DNA of 23,151 nt from an uncultured Lachnospiraceae bacterium (GTDB taxonomy: Bacteria; Bacillota; Clostridia; Lachnospirales; Lachnospiraceae), in contig CAJUHY010000043.1 of NCBI GenBank assembly GCA_910585895.1, positions 1 through 23,151 of the forward strand, given 5' to 3'. Under the pieces are notes generated by a model. That model saw only the letters and a program-made list of their open reading frames with translations. It was not told where the DNA came from and did not search any database. Position numbers and translations under genes: made by a program. Shown one piece after another: positions 13,762 through 21,100 of the stretch (its first letter is position 1; the number at the start of each line of letters is the position of its first letter).

Positions 13762-16059
13762 ATGATGAGGAAATACTATGCAAAATCAAAGCTGCCGGAC
13801 GGCAGCCAGCCAACCGTTAAGGAGCATCTGAGCGCGGTAGCGAAGCTGGCAAAACAATACGGCGAGTTGTTTGGACGTGGAGAAGAAGCCTGGGTGGCGG
13901 GATTGTTTCATGACTTCGGCAAATACAGCGAGGCTTTTGCCGAGGCGCTGCAGGGAACGAGGACTAACGTAGACCATGCCATGTGCGGCGCGTCCTTTCT
14001 CAATTATGTGAAACATGAGAAGAAGTCTAAGAGGGCAAGAAGAGCATATCGGCCTTTGATTGAGGCAATCAATGGGCACCATGCCGGTCTGGCAGCGTTT
14101 GATGAGATAGAGTCTTTTTTGACAGGAAATTTCTATGAGGGGGAGGATATCTCGCCCAATGGAGGCAAGACTGCGGCCATAGCCGGACAAAGGGAGTATG
14201 AGAAAGCTGCCGGCTGTTTCCTGGATGATTATCCCGGATTTTCCTGGCCCAAAATGCAGAAATATATTGCTTCTAATGAGGAAAATATAGAAATACATAA
14301 TCTTGAAACGATGTTATATACGAGAATGCTGTTTTCCTGCCTGGTGGATGCGGATTACAGTGTTTCTGCTTCTGATACAGACCCGCAATATCTGCAGAAA
14401 ACAGAGCGGCTGCAGTTTAAAGCAGGATTGTGGCTGGAAGAATTATTGGCGTATCAGCGAAAACTTCATGAGCAATCTATGTCTGAGCCGTCTTTGAATC
14501 AGATTAGAAATGAATTATTCGAGCGGTGCGGGAACATGGGCGATATGGAGGAGGGACTGTTTACGTTGACCGCCCCGACCGGAACCGGTAAGACATTGGC
14601 GCTCCTTCATTTTGCGCTGCGCCATTGTTTGAAACATGGAAAACGCAGAATCATCGTGGCGCTGCCGTTTCTGACACTGGCAGAGCAAAACACAGACACT
14701 TATGCCCGGATTATTCCCGATATTTTCGTTGACCACAGCCAGAGCAATCTCAGCGAAGAAGCAAGAGAGTTTGCTTCACGCTGGAGTGCGCCGTTTATCA
14801 TTACCACTTCTGTCAAATTTTTTGAGTGCTTGTTTGCAAATTATCCCACAGATTGCCGAAAACTACATCATATTGCGGACAGCGTCATCCTGTTTGATGA
14901 GGCGCAGAGCCTGCCCGCTGAAGTGACGGAGACAACTTTGGAGGCGGTAAATGAATTGTGCCGCTCCTACCATTGCACGATGGTTTTTTCATCTGCAACA
15001 CAGCCGGATTTTGCAGCGATTCCTGCTTTGCGCTGGAAGCCGACAGAAATTATGCCGGAGCATTCCAGGCTGTACGCATCGCTGAAACGCACGTACGTGG
15101 AGTGGCGGTTGGAAAAACGGACGCCTTTGGCAGAGATAGCGGAGGAGATGGCGCAATTGCCTAGTGTCTGTGCGATTGTAAATTTGAGGAAACATGCCAG
15201 GAAATTATTTTGCCAGCTGAAAGAACTGTGCCCGGAGGAAGAATTGTTCTTTATCACAACAGATTTGTGCATGGCGCACCGGCGGATAGTGGTGGAGGAA
15301 ATTACCGGACGGCTGAAAGATGGACTGTCTTGCCGTGTCGTTGCCACACAATGCATTGAGGCTGGCGTTGATTTGGATTTTGATGTGATGTACCGGGCAT
15401 TGGCTCCCCTGGAGGCTATTATCCAGGCAGCCGGACGGTGCAACCGTAACGGTCGGCTTGCCCAAGGAGGCCGCGTGGTTGTGTTTGAGCCAGAGGAAGA
15501 AGGCTGCCTTTATCCGGGCAGTTCCGGGTCCGTATCGGGGAATTGGTATGAAAATGCAGCAGTGTTGGTCAAACGTCTCTGTGTAAGACAGCCTTTGGAC
15601 CTTGACAGCCCCGCGCAGATAAAAGAGTATTATCAGGAATTATTTTTGGGGCAGACGGATAAGGAAGCATTGCGAAGAGCATTATGGCGGCGGGATTTTG
15701 CTGAGACAGCGAAAGAGTATGAGTTGATTGCAAACAGAGGAATGAAAGTAATTGTTCCCATTCCTCGAGAAATATCGGAAGCAGAAAATGAGGAGTATCA
15801 GATAATCCGGGAGGAAGTACTGCAAAATGGCATTACGCCATCTCAGATGCGGGAATGGGCTTCCCTGACAGTGACTGTACCCATGTACCAGCAGGAAAAA
15901 CTGGAATATTACATGGAGCAGTTGGATTTTGCGAGAAGAAATCAAGGAGAAAGAGAAAAGAGTGAGTATTATGTACTGCGCAGACAATATGAGAAGTACT
16001 ATACGAAGGACATGGGTCTGCAATTGCCGGATGAAATAGCGGGGGGAGGTATCTGGTAG
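13762..16059 (+). CDS. cas3: CRISPR-associated nuclease-helicase Cas3 (HD domain fused, type I-C)
   Basis: 765 residues. Cas3 is recruited by target-bound Cascade and unwinds and degrades the foreign DNA strand. The N-terminal HD nuclease shows the HDFGK motif at about residue 50, DHAMCGAS and NGHHAG. The superfamily 2 helicase shows Walker A (TAPTGTGKT, about 270), DEAQ at 379-382, the SAT motif (FSSATQPDF), GVDLDFD at about 535 and motif VI QAAGRCNRNGR at about 555. All catalytic motifs are intact. ATG 13762 is chosen because AAGGAG at 13747-13752 is 9 bases away; the in-frame ATG at 13756 is only 3 bases from it. A terminator follows directly, so cas3 appears to be a separate transcription unit from cas5c to cas2. 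Confidence 0.96.
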   Translation: MMRKYYAKSKLPDGSQPTVKEHLSAVAKLAKQYGELFGRGEEAWVAGLFHDFGKYSEAFAEALQGTRTNVDHAMCGASFLNYVKHEKKSKRARRAYRPLIEAINGHHAGLAAFDEIESFLTGNFYEGEDISPNGGKTAAIAGQREYEKAAGCFLDDYPGFSWPKMQKYIASNEENIEIHNLETMLYTRMLFSCLVDADYSVSASDTDPQYLQKTERLQFKAGLWLEELLAYQRKLHEQSMSEPSLNQIRNELFERCGNMGDMEEGLFTLTAPTGTGKTLALLHFALRHCLKHGKRRIIVALPFLTLAEQNTDTYARIIPDIFVDHSQSNLSEEAREFASRWSAPFIITTSVKFFECLFANYPTDCRKLHHIADSVILFDEAQSLPAEVTETTLEAVNELCRSYHCTMVFSSATQPDFAAIPALRWKPTEIMPEHSRLYASLKRTYVEWRLEKRTPLAEIAEEMAQLPSVCAIVNLRKHARKLFCQLKELCPEEELFFITTDLCMAHRRIVVEEITGRLKDGLSCRVVATQCIEAGVDLDFDVMYRALAPLEAIIQAAGRCNRNGRLAQGGRVVVFEPEEEGCLYPGSSGSVSGNWYENAAVLVKRLCVRQPLDLDSPAQIKEYYQELFLGQTDKEALRRALWRRDFAETAKEYELIANRGMKVIVPIPREISEAENEEYQIIREEVLQNGITPSQMREWASLTVTVPMYQQEKLEYYMEQLDFARRNQGEREKSEYYVLRRQYEKYYTKDMGLQLPDEIAGGGIW

Positions 16060-16068
16060 GGGGAAGGA

Positions 16069-16106
16069 AAAATAAAGAATGCGCAGCGAGCATTCTTTAT
16101 TTTATA
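16069..16106. terminator. Bidirectional terminator between cas3 and the antisense gene
   Basis: A 14-bp perfect stem has arms 16069-16082 (ending AAAGAATGC) and 16090-16103 (starting GCATTCTTT) around a 7-base loop. The A-rich and T-rich flanks let it work on both strands. It ends cas3 on the plus strand and the small gene at 16112 on the minus strand, which converge here. Confidence 0.88.
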
Positions 16107-16111
16107 TGTCC

Positions 16112-16303
16112 TCATTCTTTAATTATATCAATATCTGTAAGAATCACACCGGAAACATTTAAAAGAGCCTTAATTGTAAGATACTCTTTCTTTAATTCTG
16201 CATACGTTTCGGTGGCATTTTCTTTTCGTGCTAAAAGCATATATGTCTGAATTTTTTTGAAATCATCAAGTGCGGCTTTTGTTACCTCAATACCAGATGG
16301 CAT
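16112..16303 (-). CDS. Small helical protein of unknown function, antisense inside the cas locus
   Basis: 63 residues from the ATG at 16303, mostly predicted helix (KAALDDFKKIQTYMLLARKE, then TYAELKKEYLTIKALLNVSG) and ending VILTDIDIIKE. No family was recognised, and there is no membrane segment or obvious DNA-binding motif. AGGTGAT just before this ATG is a clear ribosome site; the in-frame ATG at 16321 has none. A strong promoter (16352-16380) and a shared terminator (16069-16106) make it a complete one-gene unit. It sits between cas3 and cas5c, an unusual place. It may be a passenger, a regulator or a partner of the neighbouring leader RNA; nothing in the sequence decides this. Confidence 0.7.
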   Translation of the reverse strand: MPSGIEVTKAALDDFKKIQTYMLLARKENATETYAELKKEYLTIKALLNVSGVILTDIDIIKE

Positions 16304-16351
16304 ATCATCACCTACTTTCATGCTATGAACTGTATGGGTTGCTATGATGCA

Positions 16352-16380
16352 AGTATAACAAAATGTGAATAAAGTGTAAA
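16352..16380 (-). promoter_or_regulatory. Sigma-A promoter of the antisense gene
   Basis: Read on the minus strand, TTTACA (16375-16380) and TATACT (16352-16357) are separated by exactly 17 bases, close to consensus. Transcription would start about 40 bases upstream of the gene. The -35 region lies in the string TTGACTTTA, which recurs at the promoter reading towards cas5c. Confidence 0.65.
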
Positions 16381-16557
16381 GTCAATTCTGCCATGAAGAT
16401 AGCTGAGGAAAGCGTACGGCGATAGATTTGGGATGCGAAGCCTAAGCGTTTCCGTTTTAATAGTCGGAGAAATAGGCATTGGTGATGTCTTCTAATAATT
16501 TTGCTGTTAAGAAACCGCTAAGAAATGCGAATTATGGGGAATTTTGGAAATTATGTG

Positions 16558-16586
16558 TTGACTTTATAATAAAAAATATATAATAA
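16558..16586 (+). promoter_or_regulatory. Probable promoter of the cas5c-cas8c-cas7c-cas4-cas1-cas2 operon
   Basis: TTGACT (16558-16563) is followed after 17 bases by TAATAA (16581-16586) or after 15 bases by TATAAT (16579-16584), in an AT-rich tract. The expected start, near 16591, coincides with the first base of the first hairpin of the leader. The 16386-16557 stretch upstream holds no convincing gene. Confidence 0.6.
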
Positions 16587-16590
16587 ACAT

Positions 16591-16858
16591 GACAGAATAA
16601 TACGCCTGGGATAATGGTATCGGTACGAGCCGATTTGCGTTATCTGTCATATCGTTGGAGGGCATTCCAGAAATTCACCACATTTGCCTTTTTCCTATGG
16701 AAATATAGATGTTTTTATCCCTTTCATCTATATTTCCGTTATGCCAGGCGAGAATAGAAATATGTCAATTATTTATAAGAATCTTTCCGTTTCTGCCATC
16801 ACGGTTCTACTGGTTCTTGCATATCAGTTGGCAGAAGCGGAAACATGGAGGTGATTAT
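16591..16858 (+). ncRNA. Structured leader RNA upstream of cas5c (candidate regulatory RNA)
   Basis: Three hairpins follow in order. (a) 16591-16648: GACAG/CTGTC closing pairs with bulges and an inner ATCGG/CCGAT hairpin (16619-16634). (b) 16699-16737: perfect 13-bp arms GGAAATATAGATG and CATCTATATTTCC, 13-base loop. (c) 16784-16843: 15 pairs with one G-U, arms TTTCCGTTTCTGCCA and TGGCAGAAGCGGAAA, 30-base loop, ending 3 bases before the cas5c ribosome site. A repeat-like motif lies at 16747-16761 between (b) and (c). The region does not look coding; the cas5c frame stays open through its second half, but homology starts only at 16859. It may be a cis-acting leader or a separate small RNA. Confidence 0.5.
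16747..16761 (+). repeat. Degenerate CRISPR-repeat handle in the cas5c leader
   Basis: GGCGAGAATAGAAAT differs at 2 of 15 positions from the 3' end of the array repeat (GGCGGGAATAGAAAC), in the same orientation. Aligned over the full 32 bases (16730-16761), about 17 match, so the 5' stem half is lost. This is the layout of pseudo-repeats that head crRNA-like regulatory RNAs in some type I loci. The match may also be chance; its place inside the cas operon leader is what makes it notable. Confidence 0.4.
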
Positions 16859-17506
16859 TTGCAGGAAATTGTATTAGAAGTATGGGGAGATTTTGCTTGT
16901 TTCTGTCAGCCATTTAACAAAGTGGAACGTCTGACAAGTCCGTTTCCCACACCTTCGGCTGCCAAAGGGATCCTGTCGGCAATCTATTTGAAGCCGGCAG
17001 AATTTTACTACCAGATTAACCGCATCGAGGTCTTGAATCCAATCCGTTATATCAGTTTTAAGCGCAATGAGGTTAAGTGCAGGGTGGGTGACAAACCAAT
17101 TTATACGGATGAAGAGCGCACACAGCGGCAGACAGTGGCATTGAAGGACGTCCGCTACCGCATTGCGGCTTCTATTATACCGCGGGAAGAATTTGCCGGA
17201 AGAGAAAAGCAGCTCTATGAGCAGGCTTTGCGCAGAATCCGCAATGGCAAATGTTTCCATCAGCCTGCGCTTGGGATGCGGGAGTTTGCAGCCTACTTTG
17301 AGGAGAGCGATGGGCAGCGAAAGCCGATAGACGAGAGTTTAGACGCCGGGTTTATGGTCTACGATGTGTTCAGCCCTTATGATTATGCTGTGCGCAAAAA
17401 GGCGCAGCCGCAGCTTTCCCTGTATCACGCAGTGATGGAGCATGGGGTCATACAGGTTCCGCCGTATGAGAGCCCACAGGTGCTGAAAGGGGGCAGTATA
17501 TGTTAA
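16859..17506 (+). CDS. cas5c: Cascade subunit and crRNA-processing endonuclease Cas5c
   Basis: 215 residues. In type I-C systems Cas5c replaces Cas6: it cuts the pre-crRNA below the repeat hairpin and stays on the 5' handle in Cascade. Family features are EVWGDFACFCQPFNKVERLT, the PFPTPSAAKGILSAI stretch (RAMP ferredoxin-like fold) and YISFKRNEVK. The start is the TTG at 16859, preceded by GGAGGTGAT (16847-16855), a nine-base match to the anti-Shine-Dalgarno. The open frame begins earlier (16709), but the extra 50 residues lie in the leader hairpins and do not resemble Cas5. The end overlaps the cas8c start by 7 bases. Confidence 0.94.
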   Translation: MQEIVLEVWGDFACFCQPFNKVERLTSPFPTPSAAKGILSAIYLKPAEFYYQINRIEVLNPIRYISFKRNEVKCRVGDKPIYTDEERTQRQTVALKDVRYRIAASIIPREEFAGREKQLYEQALRRIRNGKCFHQPALGMREFAAYFEESDGQRKPIDESLDAGFMVYDVFSPYDYAVRKKAQPQLSLYHAVMEHGVIQVPPYESPQVLKGGSIC

Positions 17507-19446
17507 AAGCGCTTTATGATTATGCCGAGAGCCGCCGTTTGGTTCCGCCGCCAGGGTATGTGGAAAAATCGGTGAAAGCATATGTGTCCTTGGCTGAAAA
17601 TGATGCGGATTTCGTAGAAATAGAGATGGGCGGCGAGAAAAATGTGCTTTGTCCAGATATCGGCAGCCTGGCAAACGGCAAAGATAAATGCAATGTATTA
17701 GCGGAAAAACGTTCTGTGATTTTTTCGGATGAGCCTACGGCAAAAAACCAATTTTTCTGGGACGCTTTGAGAGAAGCCGGGGAGTATGAGCCGGCAATCA
17801 GAACTTGCTTGGAGATTATGCAAAAGCCGGAACTGATAGACAAAATCAATCAGAAGTTAGATTCCCATAAGATAAAGGCAGGAGACAGAATTGCCTTTAA
17901 AGTGGACAGCAAAACGATTTTGGATAGCGAAGCTATCCAGACCTGGTGGCAGGGATTCCGCAAACAATTTGTGAAGACAAAAGAGAGCGCAGATTCAGTT
18001 TGTATGATTAGCGGACAGCCGGTTATCCCGGTTGCGACAACGGCTAAAATCACTGGTTTACGAGCTGTCGGCGGACATTCCAGCGGAGACGCCTTAATCT
18101 GTTTTGATAAGCCGGCATTTTGTTCCTATGGATTGAAGAAAGCGGAAAACGCACCGGTGTCGGAGGAAGCATTTGCCGCAGTCAAAGCGGCGCTGGACAG
18201 CCTTTTGAAGGAGGCGCCCATTTTGTCGAATATGAAATTTGTCCATTGGTACGATTGTGAGATAGGGCGGGAAGAAGACCCTATTTACCAGTGCGGCGAT
18301 TTTGATTTTTTGAAGGAGACGGATGATAAATCGGTAAGCCAGGAAAGCCAAACTACTGTTTCCAATACGCTGAATCTTTTCCAAGATGACGATGATGAAG
18401 AGGAAGAACAACTGACAGAGATAGAAAAGCGTGAGATAGAAATTTCAGCAGTAAAAAATGCAGACAAGCTGATTAAGAGCGTGGAATCAGGAAAACGGAT
18501 AGCGTCATTAGACAGTACATATTACATTTTGCTGTTGAGCGGCGTGGGCGGTCGTATTATGATTCGCAGATATATGCGTGGAAAATATGCAGATTTGCAG
18601 AAAAACCTGCAGATGTGGCATGAGGATTTAAGGTTGATGAATGCAGCGGGAACAGCGCCAATTCCAGAATGTAAGCTGAAAGCCCGTCTTATTCGGCTGT
18701 TGAAATATAAGAAAACAGACGCTAAAGTGTTTGAACGATTGAAAGACGAACTGGCTGGCATCACGCCCGCGATTATCACGGCAGTACTTACAGGCGGCAG
18801 ATTGCCGGACGCTGTGGCGGAGCGCGCGCTCAGATATATACGTTCACAGATGCTTGCTTCGTCTGAGACAGGCAATTCTGATGGAACAAACCAGAATACG
18901 AAACAGAAGAATTCCGGGCAGTCAGACAGACGGAGGACACAGAGTCTTGACGGATGGGCCTGTCAATGGCTGAAAGTCTGGTTGATACGGAAGAAACGTG
19001 CAGAAGGAGAGGAGGCATTTCTTTTGGAAACATATAACTTAGAACATCCAGTCCCAGCTTATCATTGCGGTGGTCTGATGGCAGTATATTCCCACATTCA
19101 GCAGCGGGCGATGAAAGGTGTGAATGCGGGGGTAATCGAGCGCTACTATGCATCTGCCAGCAGAACGCCGGCGATGGTTTTGGGGAGGTTATCTTGTCTG
19201 AGCAATTATCATTTGGCAAAAATTGAGAAGACCAACTATCTGAAAGAACGCCTGGAAGAACTGTATGTTGCTTTGGGGGATAAGTTGCCAGTCACCCTTA
19301 GTCTGGAGGAACAGTCTTATTTTGCTTTGGGGTATTATCAGAAATGGGCAGAACTTCATACACCGAAAGCGGAAAAGGAAATGGGCTTGCTAGATGAAGA
19401 GGAGGACAAAGAAGAAGCGGAGTTGGCAAAGGATAAGGAGGAATAG
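17500..19446 (+). CDS. cas8c: Cascade large subunit Cas8c (Csd1)
   Basis: 648 residues, slightly long for Cas8c. It recognises the PAM and opens the target DNA in type I-C Cascade. Family landmarks are MLKALYDYAESRRLVPPPGY at the N terminus, NQFFWDAL, VCMISGQPVIPVATTAKITG at about 168-187 and DALICFDKPAFCSYGL at about 198-213. A charged, low-complexity stretch (DDDDEEEEQLTEIEKRE) lies at about 295-312 and a Gln/Asn/Ser linker (GNSDGTNQNTKQKNSGQS) at about 456-473. The C-terminal 140 residues are the small-subunit-like helical domain, also made separately as Cas11c. The start overlaps the cas5c stop and has AAGGGGG upstream. The C-terminal tail is Glu/Lys-rich. Confidence 0.95.
   Translation: MLKALYDYAESRRLVPPPGYVEKSVKAYVSLAENDADFVEIEMGGEKNVLCPDIGSLANGKDKCNVLAEKRSVIFSDEPTAKNQFFWDALREAGEYEPAIRTCLEIMQKPELIDKINQKLDSHKIKAGDRIAFKVDSKTILDSEAIQTWWQGFRKQFVKTKESADSVCMISGQPVIPVATTAKITGLRAVGGHSSGDALICFDKPAFCSYGLKKAENAPVSEEAFAAVKAALDSLLKEAPILSNMKFVHWYDCEIGREEDPIYQCGDFDFLKETDDKSVSQESQTTVSNTLNLFQDDDDEEEEQLTEIEKREIEISAVKNADKLIKSVESGKRIASLDSTYYILLLSGVGGRIMIRRYMRGKYADLQKNLQMWHEDLRLMNAAGTAPIPECKLKARLIRLLKYKKTDAKVFERLKDELAGITPAIITAVLTGGRLPDAVAERALRYIRSQMLASSETGNSDGTNQNTKQKNSGQSDRRRTQSLDGWACQWLKVWLIRKKRAEGEEAFLLETYNLEHPVPAYHCGGLMAVYSHIQQRAMKGVNAGVIERYYASASRTPAMVLGRLSCLSNYHLAKIEKTNYLKERLEELYVALGDKLPVTLSLEEQSYFALGYYQKWAELHTPKAEKEMGLLDEEEDKEEAELAKDKEE
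19024..19446 (+). CDS. cas11c: Cas11c small subunit from an internal TTG start within cas8c
   Basis: AGGAGG at 19010-19015, inside the cas8c frame, is followed after 8 bases by an in-frame TTG at 19024 (cas8c codon 509). The product would be 140 residues, beginning ETYNLEHPVPAYHCGGLMAVYS, a point known from other type I-C systems where a separate Cas11c is translated from within cas8c. Cas11c copies form the belly of Cascade and hold the non-target strand. The rich AAGGAGAGGAGG site also encodes EGEE, so coding alone could explain it; the spacing and domain boundary argue for a real start. Confidence 0.72.
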   Translation: METYNLEHPVPAYHCGGLMAVYSHIQQRAMKGVNAGVIERYYASASRTPAMVLGRLSCLSNYHLAKIEKTNYLKERLEELYVALGDKLPVTLSLEEQSYFALGYYQKWAELHTPKAEKEMGLLDEEEDKEEAELAKDKEE

Positions 19447-19449
19447 AAA

Positions 19450-20445
19450 ATGGCAATCAAGAACCGTTATGAATTTATGTATTATGTATCTTGCGTGAAT
19501 GCAAACCCCAATGGGGACCCTGATATGGATAATACGCCGCGCATGGACCCGCAGACGATGAAGGGGTATATTTCAGATGTGGCGACAAAACGCCGTATCA
19601 GAAATTATGTGGATTTGGCTTATCACGATAAAGATGGCATGAATATCATTATTCAACAGTCTACCAATATTAACCGTCATATTGCGCGGGCAAAAAGAGA
19701 GGCGGGTTTTGAGGACTGCGCAAAAGAGAAAGAAGCTGTCTACGCCGGGCGCAGGAAAGCGTGTGAATTGTTTTACGATGTGCGTACTTTTGGCGCGGTT
19801 ATGTCTACGGGACCTAATGCAGGACAGGTCAGAGGTCCGGTACAGATTACGTTTGCTACCAGCCTGGACCGTATTTTACCGCTGGATATGACCATCACGC
19901 GTATGGCTGTAACAGAAAAAATAAAAGATGGGACAATGGAGCAATATTTAGAAATGGAACAGAAGAAGTCGGAAGATGAGCTTCGCACCATGGGCAGAAA
20001 GCAGATGGTTCCTTTCGGTCTGTATGAGGTACGTGGATTTATCAGCGCCAATCTGGCGGGTGAGACTGGATTTGACGACAATGACCTGAAAATCCTCTTT
20101 GAATCTATTTTAAATATGTATGAACACGACCATTCCGCCAGCAAAGGGGAGATGTCAGTCGTTTCCCCATTGATTATTTTTAAACATGTGGGCACAGACA
20201 GCGATGAAGAGCAGCGTGTCCGTCAGGCAAAATTGGGCTGTGCACCGGCACATAGATTGTTTGAATTGGTACAGGTTTCCAAAAAGCAGGATGTGGAATA
20301 TCCCAGAAGCTACCGAGATTATGAAGCGTGGGTCGATATCAAGAACCTTCCCCAGGGCGTGGAAGTCGGATTTCAGAGTGACCCCTATGGGGAAATTAGT
20401 TGGAATCATTTAGAGGAGGGGGAGAAGTGGTTCTGTGAACGATGA
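19450..20445 (+). CDS. cas7c: Cascade backbone subunit Cas7c (Csd2)
   Basis: 331 residues. Cas7c forms the helical filament that carries the crRNA spacer. Family motifs are YYVSCVNANPNGDPDMDNTPR near the N terminus (core NPNGDPD), GYISDVATKRRIRNY, DVRTFGAVMSTG, GQVRGPVQITFA and MVPFGLYEVRGFI. The length is somewhat above the usual roughly 290, mostly from the C-terminal part. It starts 3 bases after the cas8c stop with AAGGAGG just upstream, and overlaps cas4 by 11 bases. The RBS plus cas8c stop happens to spell GGAATAGAAA, the same as part of the CRISPR repeat. Confidence 0.95.
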   Translation: MAIKNRYEFMYYVSCVNANPNGDPDMDNTPRMDPQTMKGYISDVATKRRIRNYVDLAYHDKDGMNIIIQQSTNINRHIARAKREAGFEDCAKEKEAVYAGRRKACELFYDVRTFGAVMSTGPNAGQVRGPVQITFATSLDRILPLDMTITRMAVTEKIKDGTMEQYLEMEQKKSEDELRTMGRKQMVPFGLYEVRGFISANLAGETGFDDNDLKILFESILNMYEHDHSASKGEMSVVSPLIIFKHVGTDSDEEQRVRQAKLGCAPAHRLFELVQVSKKQDVEYPRSYRDYEAWVDIKNLPQGVEVGFQSDPYGEISWNHLEEGEKWFCER

Positions 20446-21100
20446 CAGAGATTACCTGTTGATTTCGCATCTGACTCAGGCAGGATATTGTCTGCGGCGG
20501 GCAGCTCTTATCATGAACGAACAGATATGGAAGGAAAGCGCCGATACAGCGAAAGGGCGCATTGAGCATAGCCGTGTGCACACACAGAGGGTGGAGCGGC
20601 GCGGCAATGAAGTAAAATTATATGAATATACTGTGTTTTCCGACGTGCTGGGGATAACGGGAAAATGTGACTGTATTGAAGGCACTGCGGATGAGACTGG
20701 CTGTACAATTCCTTCTGTGGATTTTCCTGTGCGGCTGTATCCAATTGAATATAAACATGGCAAGGTGCGTGCAGAAGAGGAATATGAGATACAGTTGTGC
20801 GCCCAGGCTATGTGCCTGGAAGAAATGTACCATACTACTATTACGGAAGGGGCATTATTTTACACTTCTTCCCATCGGAGATATCCGGTTCTGCTGACAG
20901 AAGAACTGCGTGACAAGGTAAAAGATACAGTAGCTAAGCTGCAGAATATCCGAGAGCAAATGATAACTCCGGCAGCAGATTACGGTACAAAATGCAAACG
21001 CTGTTCGCTGCGTGAACTTTGTATGCCAAAGATTGGGCATTCTGCGGAGAAGTATTGTAAAGATTTGGCGCGGGCAGCAAAGGAGGCAGATGAATTATGA
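20435..21100 (+). CDS. cas4: CRISPR adaptation exonuclease Cas4
   Basis: 221 residues. Cas4 trims prespacers and selects those with a correct PAM together with Cas1-Cas2. Four iron-sulphur cysteines are seen: Cys19 (QAGYCLRR) and a C-terminal cluster Cys187, Cys190, Cys196 (KCKRCSLRELCMP). The PD-(D/E)XK nuclease core is GKCDCIEG, PIEYKHGK and the QLCAQAMCLEEMY (QxxxY-type) helix. The GTG start at 20435 lies inside the cas7c end; a very purine-rich GAGGAGGGGGAG precedes it. It overlaps cas1 by ATGA. All expected residues are present. Confidence 0.95.
   Translation: MNDDRDYLLISHLTQAGYCLRRAALIMNEQIWKESADTAKGRIEHSRVHTQRVERRGNEVKLYEYTVFSDVLGITGKCDCIEGTADETGCTIPSVDFPVRLYPIEYKHGKVRAEEEYEIQLCAQAMCLEEMYHTTITEGALFYTSSHRRYPVLLTEELRDKVKDTVAKLQNIREQMITPAADYGTKCKRCSLRELCMPKIGHSAEKYCKDLARAAKEADEL

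Noticed and set aside
16393..16425. A ten-codon frame MKIAEESVRR ending in CGG CGA, reminiscent of rare-Arg-codon mini-toxins of the CreT kind.
   Set aside because: No ribosome site precedes it and no promoter clearly reads it; the likeness is only two Arg codons.
16485..16583. A 32-codon open frame (begins MSSNNFAVKKPLRN) between the two divergent promoters.
   Set aside because: No good ribosome site and no recognisable homology; its end runs through the proposed cas5c operon promoter. Too short to support.
16709..16858. N-terminal extension of the cas5c frame by 50 residues.
   Set aside because: The extension crosses the leader hairpins and does not resemble Cas5, while the TTG at 16859 has a nine-base ribosome site match.
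19437..19451. GGAATAGAAA at the cas8c/cas7c junction is identical to 10 bases of the CRISPR repeat handle.
   Set aside because: It is fully explained by the cas7c ribosome site (AGGAGG), the cas8c stop (TAG) and the bases before the ATG; nothing beyond these matches the repeat.
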